Source of the DNA: Rhodococcus jostii RHA1
Lineage (GTDB): Bacteria > Actinomycetota > Actinomycetes > Mycobacteriales > Mycobacteriaceae
NCBI RefSeq assembly: GCF_000014565.1
Contig: NC_008268.1
Coordinates: forward strand, 6,762,501 to 6,826,500
Direction of reading: 5' to 3'
Length of the DNA stretch: 64,000 nucleotides
The notes under the pieces are model-generated. The model was not told the DNA's origin. It saw only the letters and a list, made by a program, of their open reading frames with translations, and searched no databases. Position 1 is the first letter of the stretch, and every line of letters starts with the position of its first letter. Shown in pieces: positions 45,354-56,460 of this stretch. The translations under genes were made by a program, and so were the position numbers.

Positions 45354-46585
45354 TGCACCGACTCGAAGGTGCGCTCCGGTCCTACGCGTGGGGATCGCGC
45401 ACAGCCATCGCACAGCTGCGTGGACTTCCGGTTCCCACCGCGCATCCGGAGGCGGAACTGTGGTTGGGCGCGCACCCGGGTGATCCCGCCCGCGTCCTCA
45501 CCGAGGAGGGGCCCCGGTCCCTTCTGGACCTGGTGCACTCGGAACCCGAACGCCAGCTCGGCAAGCGGAGCGTGGAGACGTTCGGCGATCGCCTCCCGTT
45601 CCTGCTGAAGTTGCTCGCGTCGGAGGAACCCCTGTCGTTGCAGGCCCACCCGAGCACCGAGCAGGCGTGGGAGGGGTTCGCCCGGGAGAACGAGGCGGGA
45701 ATCCCGCTCGAATCCTCGGTGCGCAACTACAAGGACGCCAGCCACAAACCCGAACTCGTCGTGGCCCTCAGCCGGTTCCACGCGCTCGCCGGTTTCCGGG
45801 ACCCTCAGCGGACGGTCAAGCTGCTCGAGGCGATCGCGGTTCCGGAGCTGCAGCCCTACGTCGGCCTGATTGCCGGACAACCCGACTCGGACGGTCTCCG
45901 CGCGCTGTTCACCACGTGGATCACGTTGCCGCAGCCGGTGCTCGGCGCGCTGATGCCGAGGGTGCTCGACGGATGCGTCGCCTATCTGTCGAATACGAAG
46001 GACGGCGAGTTCGCAGCGGAGATCCGCACGGCCCTCGAATTGAGTGAGGTGTACCCGGGAGACGCGGGGGTGCTGGCCGCGCTCCTCCTGAACCGGGTCA
46101 CCCTCGAACCGGGGCAGGGCCTGTACCTCGACGCGGGCAACCTCCACGCCTACCTGCACGGAATGGCCGTGGAGATCATGGCCAACTCCGACAACGTGCT
46201 GCGCGGGGGACTCACACCCAAGCACGTGGACGTTCCGGAGTTGCTGCGCGTCCTCGACTTCGACACCGTCGACATTCCGATACTGGAGGCGCAAGAGCGC
46301 CCGGGCAGTGGCGAATTCGTGTACTCCACGCCGGCGCCGGAATTCGTTCTCGCGCGGATCGATCTGTCACCGGACGGCCCTACGGAGCACCGGCTCGACT
46401 CGGAGGGACCGCATATTCTGCTGTGCACCTCGGGTTCGGTGGAGTTGCGGTGCGGAACCGATGCCCTCGAACTGTCCCAGGGCAACGCCGTCTGGATCGC
46501 GGCCGAGGACCCCGAAGTGGTGGTGACCGCGGGCACCGAGTGTGCCCAGTTGTTCAGTGCGAGGGTCGGCCCGCCGATCGCGTAG
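45353..46585 (+). CDS. manA: Mannose-6-phosphate isomerase (type I)
   Basis: A 410-residue zinc enzyme interconverting fructose-6-phosphate and mannose-6-phosphate. Signature: LRSYAWGSRTAIAQL, AELWLGAHPGDP, LLKLLASEEPLSLQAHPSTE with zinc ligands, NYKDASHKPELVVAL with further ligands, and YLDAGNLHAYLHGMAVEIMA with the active-site region. The start is GTG 45353, coupled to the preceding gene. It provides the first committed step to GDP-mannose, completed by pmmA and manB in this window. Confidence 0.95.
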   Translation: MHRLEGALRSYAWGSRTAIAQLRGLPVPTAHPEAELWLGAHPGDPARVLTEEGPRSLLDLVHSEPERQLGKRSVETFGDRLPFLLKLLASEEPLSLQAHPSTEQAWEGFARENEAGIPLESSVRNYKDASHKPELVVALSRFHALAGFRDPQRTVKLLEAIAVPELQPYVGLIAGQPDSDGLRALFTTWITLPQPVLGALMPRVLDGCVAYLSNTKDGEFAAEIRTALELSEVYPGDAGVLAALLLNRVTLEPGQGLYLDAGNLHAYLHGMAVEIMANSDNVLRGGLTPKHVDVPELLRVLDFDTVDIPILEAQERPGSGEFVYSTPAPEFVLARIDLSPDGPTEHRLDSEGPHILLCTSGSVELRCGTDALELSQGNAVWIAAEDPEVVVTAGTECAQLFSARVGPPIA

Positions 46586-46663
46586 CCTGTGACCCGCCCT
46601 GCGATCCGAGAAGGGCTCCGCGGCCCGTCGTGAGGGTCGTGCGCGACCGAGAGGAGAAGTCAG

Positions 46664-47590
46664 TTGTCGGCTCATGGGGGAAAGAAGGCGATTCTCGCCG
46701 CGCTCGGCGCCAATGCCGGTATCGCGGTAGCCAAGTTCGCCGGCTTCCTGATCACCGGCTCGTCGTCCATGCTGGCGGAATCCGTGCACTCGGTGGCCGA
46801 TACCTCCAACCAGGGCCTGCTCCTGCTCGGCCAGAAGAAGGCCGAACGCGCCGCAGACGATCTGCACCAGTTCGGGTACGGGCGTAGCCGCTACTTCTAC
46901 TCGTTCGTCGTCGCGCTCGTGTTGTTCAGCCTCGGTTCGCTGTTCGCGATCTACGAGGGCATCCACAAGATCCAGCACCCCGAGGAACTCACGTCGCCCC
47001 TCGTGGCGGTGGTCATCCTGGTGATCGCCATCGGGCTCGAGACGTTCAGCTTCCTCACCGCCGTGCGGGAGTCGCGTCCCCTCAAGGGGACAGCGAGCTG
47101 GTGGGGATTCATTCGCACGTCGCGCAGCCCGGAGCTTCCCGTCGTGCTGCTCGAGGACACCGGTGCACTGGTCGGTCTGGTTCTCGCGCTCGGTGGTGTC
47201 GGACTGACGATGCTCACCGGGGATCCGGTGTGGGACGGTGTCGGCACCCTCTGCATCGGCGCCCTGCTCGGAATCATCGCGATCATCCTCATCGTCGAGA
47301 TGCAGAGCCTGCTGATCGGTGAAGGAGCCACCGCCGACGAGGAGTCGCGCATTCTCGCAGCCCTCGTCGACGGCGAGAAGATCGAGCGCGTCATCCATTG
47401 CAAGACTCAGTACCTCGGACCCGAGGAAATCCTCGTGGCCGCGAAAGTGGCCGTGGCCGCCGGAGCGGACATCAGCGCGGTCGCCGAAGCCATCGACGAG
47501 GCCGAGGCGCGAGTGCGCGGCGCAGTCCCCGCGGCTCGCCGCATCTACATCGAACCCGACCTGTTCCGGGCAACCGAAGGCATAGGCTGA
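46664..47590 (+). CDS. Cation diffusion facilitator family transporter
   Basis: A 308-residue CDF antiporter exporting divalent metals such as Zn, Mn or Fe. The metal site in helix 2 is MLAESVHSVADTSNQ (His and Asp). Other hydrophobic segments include RYFYSFVVALVLFSLGSLFA and LVAVVILVIAIGLETFSFL; a second pair includes ELPVVLLEDTGALVGLVLAL, with the usual HxxxD replaced by EDxxA. The cytoplasmic domain follows VEMQSLLIGEGATADEE. The start is TTG 46664, supported by GAGGAGAAG six bases upstream. It follows manA by 78 bases. Confidence 0.88.
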   Translation: MSAHGGKKAILAALGANAGIAVAKFAGFLITGSSSMLAESVHSVADTSNQGLLLLGQKKAERAADDLHQFGYGRSRYFYSFVVALVLFSLGSLFAIYEGIHKIQHPEELTSPLVAVVILVIAIGLETFSFLTAVRESRPLKGTASWWGFIRTSRSPELPVVLLEDTGALVGLVLALGGVGLTMLTGDPVWDGVGTLCIGALLGIIAIILIVEMQSLLIGEGATADEESRILAALVDGEKIERVIHCKTQYLGPEEILVAAKVAVAAGADISAVAEAIDEAEARVRGAVPAARRIYIEPDLFRATEGIG

Positions 47591-47618
47591 ACGGCAACTT
47601 TCGATTGAGGAGGCTGAT

Positions 47619-49127
47619 GTGGCCATCCAGGACAAAGGCAGCGGAGAACCGCACCTCGGCGGCAGGCCGACCGGATTGTTCCGCACCAAGTCGATCGAGC
47701 AGTCGATCCGAGACACGGACGAACCGGAGACCAAACTCCGCAAGGATCTGACGGCGTGGGACCTGACCGTCTTCGGTGTCGCCGTGGTCATCGGTGCCGG
47801 CATCTTCACGCTCACCGCGCGCACGGCAGGCAACGTCGCCGGTCCCTCGGTGTCGGCGGCGTTCGTGATCGCCGCCATCGCGTGCGGGCTCGCCGCGCTC
47901 TGCTACGCCGAATTCGCCTCCACCGTTCCGGTCGCGGGCAGTGCGTACACGTTCTCCTACGCGACGTTCGGTGAACTGATCGCGTGGATCATCGGATGGG
48001 ACCTCATCCTCGAATTCGCGCTCGCCGCGTCGGTCGTGGCCAAGGGCTGGTCGCTCTATCTCGGTGAGGTGATCGGCAACCACACGCCGGTGGCGCAGAT
48101 CGGCTCGGTCACGTTCGACTGGGGTGCGGTACTCATCGTCGCGATCATCACCGTCGTGCTGGCGACGGGCACCAAGCTGTCGTCGCGGGTCTCCCTCGTG
48201 ATCACCTCGATCAAGGTGGCCGTGGTGCTCGTGGTGGTGGTCGTCGGCGCGTTCTACATCGACACCGACAACTACTCCCCGTACATTCCCCCGTCCGAGG
48301 CGGGCAGCACGGGCGAGGGCATCCACCAGTCCCTGTTCTCCTACGTCACGGGCGCCGGCGGCAGCACGTTCGGCTGGTACGGCCTGCTGGCGGCGGCGAG
48401 CCTGGTGTTCTTCGCGTTCATCGGTTTCGACATCGTCGCCACCACCGCCGAGGAGACGAAGGATCCGCAGAAGGCGCTGCCCCGCGGAATTCTGGGATCG
48501 CTGCTGATCGTGACGATCCTGTACGTGGCGGTGACGCTGGTGCTCACCGGCATGGTCGACTACCACGAATTGGCCGGGGACAGTTCCAATCTGGCCACCG
48601 CGTTCGGCATCCACGGGATCACGTGGGCGAAGAACCTGATCTCGTTCGGTGCGCTCGCGGGCCTCACCACCGTGGTGATGGTGCTGATGCTCGGGCAGAC
48701 CCGGGTGCTGTTCGCCATGTCCCGCGACGGACTGATGCCGAGGCGGCTCGCGCCGACCGGCAAGCACGGCACACCCGTTCGGATCACCGTGCTCGTCGGT
48801 GTCGTGGTGGCGGTGCTCGCGGGGATCTTCCCGATCGGCACCCTCGAGGAGATGGTCAACATCGGAACGCTGTTCGCGTTCGTCCTCGTGTCGGTCGGCG
48901 TGATCGTGCTGCGCCGGACGCGACCGGACCTGCCCCGCGGATTTCGTGTCCCACTGGTCCCGTGGGTGCCCGTCCTCGCCGTCCTCGCCTGCCTGTGGTT
49001 GATGGTGAATCTGTCCGTCGAGACGTGGATCCGGTTCATCGTGTGGATGGCGCTCGGCGTGATCATCTACTTCGCCTACAGCCGCCGCCACTCGATGATG
49101 GAGAGACGAAGCCGCGGCGAGGTCTGA
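47619..49127 (+). CDS. APC-family amino-acid permease (cationic amino-acid transporter type)
   Basis: A 502-residue permease of the APC superfamily with 12 or so helices. The first helix contains GVAVVIGAGIFTLTARTAGN, the substrate-binding unwound GAGIF segment. EFASTVPVAGSAYTFSYATF and FFAFIGFDIVATTAEETKDP are CAT-type signatures. It corresponds to Rv3253c. GTG 47619 follows the CDF stop by 28 bases. In M. tuberculosis alkB-rubA-rubB stand between this gene and the TetR regulator; here the regulator follows after only 84 bases. Confidence 0.92.
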   Translation: MAIQDKGSGEPHLGGRPTGLFRTKSIEQSIRDTDEPETKLRKDLTAWDLTVFGVAVVIGAGIFTLTARTAGNVAGPSVSAAFVIAAIACGLAALCYAEFASTVPVAGSAYTFSYATFGELIAWIIGWDLILEFALAASVVAKGWSLYLGEVIGNHTPVAQIGSVTFDWGAVLIVAIITVVLATGTKLSSRVSLVITSIKVAVVLVVVVVGAFYIDTDNYSPYIPPSEAGSTGEGIHQSLFSYVTGAGGSTFGWYGLLAAASLVFFAFIGFDIVATTAEETKDPQKALPRGILGSLLIVTILYVAVTLVLTGMVDYHELAGDSSNLATAFGIHGITWAKNLISFGALAGLTTVVMVLMLGQTRVLFAMSRDGLMPRRLAPTGKHGTPVRITVLVGVVVAVLAGIFPIGTLEEMVNIGTLFAFVLVSVGVIVLRRTRPDLPRGFRVPLVPWVPVLAVLACLWLMVNLSVETWIRFIVWMALGVIIYFAYSRRHSMMERRSRGEV

Positions 49128-49211
49128 CACGCAACGGGATTCGACGTCCGGGTGCCGGAGCGGCAGTACCGGGCGAGTACCCCGGAGGCAGCGGGCACTA
49201 GTGTCTTGGCC

Positions 49212-49832
49212 ATGACTTCGTCGCGTGTCCGGGTGCCCTATCAGGAGGCTGCGCGCCTGCTGCTGCGTCAGTCGGTACTCGATGCGATGCGAGATCTCCT
49301 GTTCGAGAAGGACTGGTCGGACATCACGATGTCGGATGTCGCGGCCGGCGCCGGGGTGAGCAGGCAGACGCTCTACAACGAGTTCAAGTCCCGGCAGGGG
49401 CTGGCGGAGGCGTACGCCCTCCGGCTGGCCGACGAACTGGTCGACGCCGTCGACGAGGCGCTCGTGGCGAATGTCGGGGAAGGTCGTGCCGCGCTGCTCT
49501 CCGGGTTCACCGCGTTCTTCGCGGCCAGCCTGTCCGACCCGCTCGTGCAATCACTTCTGCGCGGCGAGACCAAGCCCGATCTGCTGCGTCTGATCACGAC
49601 CGAGAGCGCGCCGATCATCGAGCGGGCGTCCAGGCGGCTCGCCGACGTCTTCCAGCGGTGCTGGGTGCGGGCGAACCCGTCGGACGCGGGGATTCTCAGC
49701 CGCGCCATCGTGCGCCTCGCTATGAGTTACATCTCGATGCCACCCGAATCCGAGGCCAACGTCGCCGAGGATCTGGGAGCTCTTCTGGGGCCTTTCGTGG
49801 ACGAGGCGGTCGACGGGGCCGATCGGGAGTGA
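49212..49832 (+). CDS. alkX: TetR-family regulator, AlkX-like
   Basis: A 206-residue TetR repressor. The N-terminal HTH has LRQSVLDAMRDLLFEKDWSD, ITMSDVAAGAGVSRQTLYNE and FKSRQGLAEAYALRLADELV. The ligand domain contains LVQSLLRGETKPDLLRLITT, close to Rv3249c (AlkX), which controls the alkane hydroxylase operon alkB-rubA-rubB. None of those genes is present here: the permease gene precedes and sahH follows. Its targets may be elsewhere. ATG 49212 has TAGTGT seven bases upstream. The symbol is inferred from similarity and synteny. Confidence 0.8.
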   Translation: MTSSRVRVPYQEAARLLLRQSVLDAMRDLLFEKDWSDITMSDVAAGAGVSRQTLYNEFKSRQGLAEAYALRLADELVDAVDEALVANVGEGRAALLSGFTAFFAASLSDPLVQSLLRGETKPDLLRLITTESAPIIERASRRLADVFQRCWVRANPSDAGILSRAIVRLAMSYISMPPESEANVAEDLGALLGPFVDEAVDGADRE

Positions 49833-49849
49833 CCGCCCCGCGGCGCAGC

Positions 49850-49859
49850 CTCACGTGAG
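49850..49859. promoter_or_regulatory. Palindrome between the TetR gene and sahH
   Basis: CTCACGTGAG is a perfect 10-base palindrome 18 bases after the TetR stop and about 23 bases before the TAGCCT -10-like element at 49887-49892, near a -35 position of the sahH promoter. It could be an operator; the binding protein is unknown. Confidence 0.3.
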
Positions 49860-49922
49860 TGTGACCCTCGGGCCGCAGTACCGATAGCCTTGACCGAAAC
49901 AGCAGTCAAACAGGAGAGGCAG

Positions 49923-51407
<1,485 letters not shown>

Positions 51408-51418
51408 AGGCCGCGGCG

Positions 51419-51449
51419 TCCCCCGGCCCGTCGCGTGCGGGCCGGGGGA
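51419..51449. terminator. Strong hairpin between sahH and tmk
   Basis: TCCCCCGGCCCG and its exact complement form a 12-base GC-only-core stem around a seven-base loop, 11 bases after the sahH stop. No T-run follows, and the tmk -10-like TAGCCT begins one base later, so the hairpin may separate the two transcription units. Confidence 0.6.
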
Positions 51450-51463
51450 TAGCCTTCTTCCTC

Positions 51464-52147
51464 GTGGGAAAACTGATTGCGCTGGAAGGCCTGGACGGCG
51501 CCGGCAAGCGAACACTCGTCGGCGCAGTGGTGGGACGCCTCACCGAACAGGGCCTGACGGTCGGCACCCTCGACTTTCCGCGGTACGGCAGGTCCGTGCA
51601 CGCGGATCTGGCGTCCGAGGCCCTCAAGGGCGCGCACGGTGACCTCAGCGACTCCGTGTACGCGATGGCCGTGATGTTCGCGCTGGACCGGTCCGGTGCC
51701 GTCGGGGAGCTCGCGGAGCTGCTCGCCGAACACGACCTGGTGATCCTCGACCGCTACGTGGCGTCCAACGCCGCTTACGGTGCGGCCCGGTTGCATCAGG
51801 GGGCCGACGGGGAGTTCGTCGGCTGGGTGCAGAACCTCGAATTCGAGCGGCTGGGGCTGCCCCGGCCCGACCTGCAGCTGTACCTCGACGTCCCCGTGGC
51901 GCTCGCCGCGCAACGCGCCCGCGGCCGCGAATCGGCGGATGCGAGCCGGTCGCTGGACGCCTACGAACGCGACCGTGGACTGCAGGAACGTACCGGCGAG
52001 GTGTACCGCGAGCTGGCCGTGAAGGACTGGATTTCGCCGTGGTGGGTGCTCACCCCGGACACCGATCCGATCACGCTCGCCGAAAACCTGGCACTCTTGA
52101 GTGACGACACGGCACGCCGTGACGAGAAAGAACACGGCACGCCGTAA
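51464..52147 (+). CDS. tmk: Thymidylate kinase
   Basis: A 227-residue dTMP kinase. P-loop EGLDGAGKRTLV has Lys-Arg-Thr as in mycobacterial TMPK, DFPRYG binds dTMP, and VILDRYVASNAAYGAA holds the DR(Y) motif. A LID with RGRESADASRSLDAYERDRG follows. GTG 51464 begins VGKLIALEGLDG. The stop codon lies inside the left arm of an inverted repeat leading to mtrA. The order sahH-tmk-mtrA-mtrB-lpqB matches M. tuberculosis. Confidence 0.93.
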   Translation: MGKLIALEGLDGAGKRTLVGAVVGRLTEQGLTVGTLDFPRYGRSVHADLASEALKGAHGDLSDSVYAMAVMFALDRSGAVGELAELLAEHDLVILDRYVASNAAYGAARLHQGADGEFVGWVQNLEFERLGLPRPDLQLYLDVPVALAAQRARGRESADASRSLDAYERDRGLQERTGEVYRELAVKDWISPWWVLTPDTDPITLAENLALLSDDTARRDEKEHGTP

Positions 52148-52168
52148 CGGCGAACGGGCTGTTACGGC
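52141..52168. promoter_or_regulatory. GTAAC-type inverted repeat upstream of mtrA
   Basis: GCCGTAAC-N12-GTTACGGC is a perfect eight-base inverted repeat 24 bases before the mtrA ATG. It can also be read as a direct repeat GTAACGG...GTTACGG with 17-base period. Published MtrA sites contain GTAAC-like half sites, as I recall, so autoregulation is possible. Confidence 0.45.
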
Positions 52169-52192
52169 CTCCGAAGATGCAACGATAGGGAC

Positions 52193-52870
52193 ATGAAGCC
52201 AAGGATTCTGGTTGTCGACGACGACACTGCGCTCGCGGAGATGCTCACGATCGTCCTCCGCGGCGAAGGATTCGATCCGTATGTGGTGGGGGACGGGACC
52301 CAGGCGCTCACCGCGGTCCGGGAGACACGCCCGGACCTGGTGCTGCTCGACCTGATGCTGCCCGGCATGAACGGCATCGACGTGTGCCGCGTCCTGCGGG
52401 CCGATTCCGGTGTCCCCATCGTGATGCTGACCGCCAAGACGGACACCGTCGACGTGGTCCTCGGATTGGAATCCGGCGCGGACGACTACATCATGAAGCC
52501 GTTCAAGCCGAAGGAACTGGTGGCGCGGGTCCGGGCACGGCTTCGCCGGACCGAGGACGAGCCGGCCGAGCTGCTCAGCATCGCCGACATCGTCATCGAC
52601 GTCCCCGCCCACAAGGTGAGCCGGGGCGAAGAACTGATCTCCCTCACCCCCCTCGAGTTCGATCTCCTGGTGGCTCTGGCGCGCAAACCGCGACAGGTGT
52701 TCACCCGTGAGGTCCTGCTCGAGCAGGTGTGGGGTTACCGACATGCAGCCGACACCCGACTGGTCAACGTGCACGTTCAGCGTCTGCGGGCCAAGGTCGA
52801 GACTGATCCCGAAAATCCCGAAGTGGTTTTGACGGTCAGGGGGGTCGGCTACAAGGCCGGACCGCCGTGA
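52193..52870 (+). CDS. mtrA: Response regulator MtrA
   Basis: A 225-residue OmpR-type regulator essential in mycobacteria, controlling cell division, peptidoglycan hydrolases and replication-linked genes. Receiver: [20 protein letters not shown], phosphoacceptor Asp53 in [36 protein letters not shown]-binding domain: [54 protein letters not shown]. Near-identical to mycobacterial MtrA. Overlaps mtrB by GTGA. Confidence 0.97.
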   Translation: MKPRILVVDDDTALAEMLTIVLRGEGFDPYVVGDGTQALTAVRETRPDLVLLDLMLPGMNGIDVCRVLRADSGVPIVMLTAKTDTVDVVLGLESGADDYIMKPFKPKELVARVRARLRRTEDEPAELLSIADIVIDVPAHKVSRGEELISLTPLEFDLLVALARKPRQVFTREVLLEQVWGYRHAADTRLVNVHVQRLRAKVETDPENPEVVLTVRGVGYKAGPP

Positions 52871-54639
52871 CAGGTGTTTCCCGATGGCGGCGTCGTGTCA
52901 ACCGACGCGTTTCGCCGATCCTTCGGTGGGGTCACTCACTGAGCAATACCCTCGCGCACACGTGGCGTCGTTCGCTGCAGCTGAGGGTTGTCGTCTCGAC
53001 GTTGACATTGTCGCTCATCGTCATCGTCGTGCTCGGCGTCGTGCTCACGAGCCAGATCACCGACCGTCTGCTCGAAACGAAGATCAACGCGGCGACCGAG
53101 GAGATGGACCGTGCCCGCAGCACGGTCGAGGGGCAGCTGGCCGGCGCGGACGACAGTAGCTCGCCCACCACCCAGCTCGACGGTGCCCGGGCCGCGCTGA
53201 CGAACCGGGAGCCCGACGCCGGTCAGGCGTCGGGGTCGGCGGGAACGTTCGATCCCGTGCTGATCGTGCCTGGTGACGGCCCCCGCGCCCCGACGTCCAG
53301 CGGTCCGGCGGACCAGATCCCGGAATCGCTGCGGGCGTTCGTCCAGGCCGGTCAGGTGGCATACCAGTTCGCCACCGTGAACGATCCCGAAGGCTATTCG
53401 GGGCCGGCGTTGATCGTCGGGAGCCCGACCGCGTCCGCGATCTCCACGCTCGAGCTGTATCTCGTGTTCCCACTGGCCAGTGAGGACCGCAGCCTGTCGC
53501 TGGTCCGCGGCACGCTGCTGGTGGGTGGTGCGGTGCTCGCCGTGCTGCTCGCGGCCATCGCGCTCCTCGTCGCCCGGCAGGTGGTTCTGCCCATCCGGTC
53601 GGCGTCCCGGATCGCCGTGCGCTTCGCCGACGGCCGGCTGAAGGAACGCATGCCTGTGCGCGGCGAGGACGACATGGCACGGCTGGCGATGTCGTTCAAC
53701 GAGATGGCCGAGAGCCTGTCCAAACAGATCACCCAGCTCGAGGAGTTCGGAAATCTCCAGAAGAGATTCACCTCCGACGTGAGCCACGAGCTGCGGACCC
53801 CGCTGACGACCGTGCGCATGGCGGCCGACCTCATCCACGACGGCAGCGACGACCTCGACCCCGTGCTCCGGCGGTCGTCGGAATTGCTGGTCGCCGAACT
53901 CGACCGGTTCGAGGGGTTGCTGGCCGACCTCCTCGAGATCAGCAGGCACGACGCCGGTGTGGCGGAACTGGCCGCCGAGCAACTCGACGTCCGGATGTGT
54001 GCGCGTGCGGCGGTCTCGACGGTCCGTCACCTCGCGCGCGAGAGCGGGACCGAACTGATCGTGGACCTGCCCGATCAGGCAGTCATGGCCGAGGTGGACC
54101 CGCGTCGCGTGGAACGCATTCTGCGGAACCTCCTCGCGAACGCGATCGATCACGGAGAAGGCAAACCGGTGCTGCTGCGCCTGCGCGCCGACGACAGCGC
54201 CGCGGCGTTCATCGTGCGCGACCAGGGCGTGGGACTGCGGCCGGGCGAGGAGAAGCTGGTGTTCAACAGGTTCTGGCGGTCCGACCCGTCGCGCGTGCGA
54301 CGGTCGGGCGGTACCGGCCTCGGGCTCGCGATCAGTGTGGAGGACGCGAATCTCCACGACGGCAGGCTCGAGGCGTGGGGCGAACCCGGCCAAGGTGCCT
54401 GCTTCCGGTTGACGCTGCCGCGGGTGCGGGGCCGCAAGGTCGTGTCGAGCCCGTTGCCGCTGAAGCCGGGAACCGCGAAATACGTTCAAGGGCAGCCTGT
54501 CCCGGGCGACACCACGTTGCCGGTGCGTAACGGGAGCCCGGAGACGGCGGCCGACGAGTCCCGCACGATTCCCCAGAAGCGTGAGCGAGCACACGTCGGT
54601 GACCGAGACGGTTCGCATCGACCGGAGCAGGACCTGTGA
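52867..54639 (+). CDS. mtrB: Sensor histidine kinase MtrB
   Basis: A 590-residue kinase partner of MtrA. TM1 is near residues 44-65 ([20 protein letters not shown]), then an extracytoplasmic domain with Ser/Pro/Ala-rich stretches, TM2 near 219-240 ([20 protein letters not shown]), HAMP, H-box [20 protein letters not shown] with His307, N-box [11 protein letters not shown], and G boxes [20 protein letters not shown] and [14 protein letters not shown]. The C-terminal tail after residue 530 is basic. The GTGA overlaps at both ends indicate coupled translation of mtrA, mtrB and lpqB. Confidence 0.96.
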   Translation: MTGVSRWRRRVNRRVSPILRWGHSLSNTLAHTWRRSLQLRVVVSTLTLSLIVIVVLGVVLTSQITDRLLETKINAATEEMDRARSTVEGQLAGADDSSSPTTQLDGARAALTNREPDAGQASGSAGTFDPVLIVPGDGPRAPTSSGPADQIPESLRAFVQAGQVAYQFATVNDPEGYSGPALIVGSPTASAISTLELYLVFPLASEDRSLSLVRGTLLVGGAVLAVLLAAIALLVARQVVLPIRSASRIAVRFADGRLKERMPVRGEDDMARLAMSFNEMAESLSKQITQLEEFGNLQKRFTSDVSHELRTPLTTVRMAADLIHDGSDDLDPVLRRSSELLVAELDRFEGLLADLLEISRHDAGVAELAAEQLDVRMCARAAVSTVRHLARESGTELIVDLPDQAVMAEVDPRRVERILRNLLANAIDHGEGKPVLLRLRADDSAAAFIVRDQGVGLRPGEEKLVFNRFWRSDPSRVRRSGGTGLGLAISVEDANLHDGRLEAWGEPGQGACFRLTLPRVRGRKVVSSPLPLKPGTAKYVQGQPVPGDTTLPVRNGSPETAADESRTIPQKRERAHVGDRDGSHRPEQDL

Positions 54640-56429
54640 CGCCCGGCCGGCGATCTGCCCTGCTGTCGCGGTCGGTGTGCGGGGCGATCGTCCTCGCGGT
54701 GCTCGTGACGGTCAGTGGGTGCGCGAGCCTCCCGGACTCCTCCACGCCGCAGGCGATCGGCACGATCAACCGTGACTCACCGGGCTCGAGTGTCGCGGCC
54801 CCCGCGCCGGGGCGTGAACCCGACCTGCTGCTGCGCGACTTCTTCAAGGCCAGTACCGACCCGTCCAACCGGCATCTCGCGGCCCGCCAGTTCCTCACCC
54901 CCGGTGTGTCCGGCAGGTGGGACGACGCGGCCAGCGCAACCATCGTCGACAAGGTCGACGTCCTCCCGGAGACACGGTCGGCCGACCAGGCAACGTACAC
55001 GATCCGCGCCAACAAGGTGGGGCAGCTCGAGCCCGGTGGGTTGTACGTGGCGGAGGAGGGCAGCTTCGAGACGAAGATCAGTCTCGAGCTGCAGGGCGGT
55101 GAGTGGCGGATCTCCGAGCTCCCCGCGGGCGTGATCCTCGACCGAGCGCAGTTCCTCAACACGTACCAGCGCAAATCGCTGTACTTCCTCGACCCGGCCG
55201 GGACGACGGTGGTGCCCGATCCGCGCTGGGTGTCGGGCGCTCAGGATCAGATGGCGTCCCAGCTGATCGGCCTGCTGATCGACGGGCCGAAGGCCGCCCT
55301 GGCCCCGGCCGTGCGCAACGAGCTCGGTGACGGCGTGTCCGTGCGGGGCCCGATCACGAAGGCCGACGGCCGCACCGCGCAGGTGGGGGTGGGGCTCGGC
55401 GGCATCCGGATCGACTTCGCCGGCGTGCCGCCGATGGACGCGCAGGCGAAACAGCTGTTCGCGGCGCAGGTGATCTGGACGCTGGCCAACGCGGAGATCT
55501 CGGGCCCCTATGTGCTGCTCGCCGACGGCGAGCCGTTCGACGAGCGGTTCCCGAACGGGTGGACCACCGCCGACGTCGCGTCGATGAATCCGTTCGCGAC
55601 GTCGAGTGCCACCGTGGGGTTGCACGCGCTGCGCGAGGGGTCGATGGTGAGCGTCACCGAGACCGGTGTCACTCCGGTGCCCGGGTACTTCGGTTCGGCC
55701 CGCAACATGCGTTCGCTCGCACTGTCGCAGGACGGAAAGCTGGTCGCCGCCGTCGCGGACACCGGGCGTCCGGCGCCGGAACCCGCGAGTTCGCTCATGG
55801 TCGGCGCGTACGAGGACGGTGCCGCGTCGGTGCTCGAGGGCGGCGCGATCACCCGCCCGACCTGGGCACCCGACAATTCGGCGATCTGGGCAGCGGTCAA
55901 CGGTAACACCGTCATTCGGGTGTTGCGCGAGCCCGGCACCGGCCGCACGTCGGTGGTCAACGTCGACGCCGGCGCCGTCACCGCGCTGGGTGCAACGATC
56001 ACCGAGTTGCGGCTGTCCCGTGACGGGGTGCGCGCGGCGCTGATCGTCGACGGCAAGGTCTATCTCGCCATCGTCACCCAGATGCCGGGCGGTGAGTACG
56101 CGTTGACGAATCCCCGTGCAGTCGCGATCGGTCTGGGCAGCCCGGCGCTGTCGCTGGACTGGAGCACGAGCGACACGATCGTCGTCGCGCGCGCGGCCTC
56201 GGACATCCCGGTGGTCCAGGTGGCCGTCGACGGCTCGCGGATGGACGCGCTGCCGAGCCGCAATCTGACCGCGCCGGTGGTGGCCGTGGACGCGTCGACG
56301 ACCACGGAGTTCGTCGCCGACTCGCGGGCGGTGTTCCAGTTGAACAACAACGATCCGGCGGGCGACCGGTACTGGCGGGAGGTTCCCGGGTTGACGGGTG
56401 TGAAGGCGATCCCGGTCCTGCCGGGCTGA
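54636..56429 (+). CDS. lpqB: Lipoprotein LpqB
   Basis: A 597-residue lipoprotein that modulates MtrB in mycobacteria. The signal peptide ends in the lipobox LVTVSGCAS with acylated Cys29. The N-terminal part ([20 protein letters not shown]) and a GerMN-like domain ([20 protein letters not shown]) precede a C-terminal beta-propeller with [31 protein letters not shown] and [19 protein letters not shown] 54636 overlaps the mtrB stop. Confidence 0.96.
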   Translation: MTPGRRSALLSRSVCGAIVLAVLVTVSGCASLPDSSTPQAIGTINRDSPGSSVAAPAPGREPDLLLRDFFKASTDPSNRHLAARQFLTPGVSGRWDDAASATIVDKVDVLPETRSADQATYTIRANKVGQLEPGGLYVAEEGSFETKISLELQGGEWRISELPAGVILDRAQFLNTYQRKSLYFLDPAGTTVVPDPRWVSGAQDQMASQLIGLLIDGPKAALAPAVRNELGDGVSVRGPITKADGRTAQVGVGLGGIRIDFAGVPPMDAQAKQLFAAQVIWTLANAEISGPYVLLADGEPFDERFPNGWTTADVASMNPFATSSATVGLHALREGSMVSVTETGVTPVPGYFGSARNMRSLALSQDGKLVAAVADTGRPAPEPASSLMVGAYEDGAASVLEGGAITRPTWAPDNSAIWAAVNGNTVIRVLREPGTGRTSVVNVDAGAVTALGATITELRLSRDGVRAALIVDGKVYLAIVTQMPGGEYALTNPRAVAIGLGSPALSLDWSTSDTIVVARAASDIPVVQVAVDGSRMDALPSRNLTAPVVAVDASTTTEFVADSRAVFQLNNNDPAGDRYWREVPGLTGVKAIPVLPG

Positions 56430-56460
56430 GGCTGTCGGTGCGGTCGCCGATACTGCCCGC

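Noticed and set aside
49833..49922. SAH or SAM riboswitch upstream of sahH
   Set aside because: The leader is short, a -10-like TAGCCT lies about 30 bases before the start, and no fitting multi-helix structure was seen.
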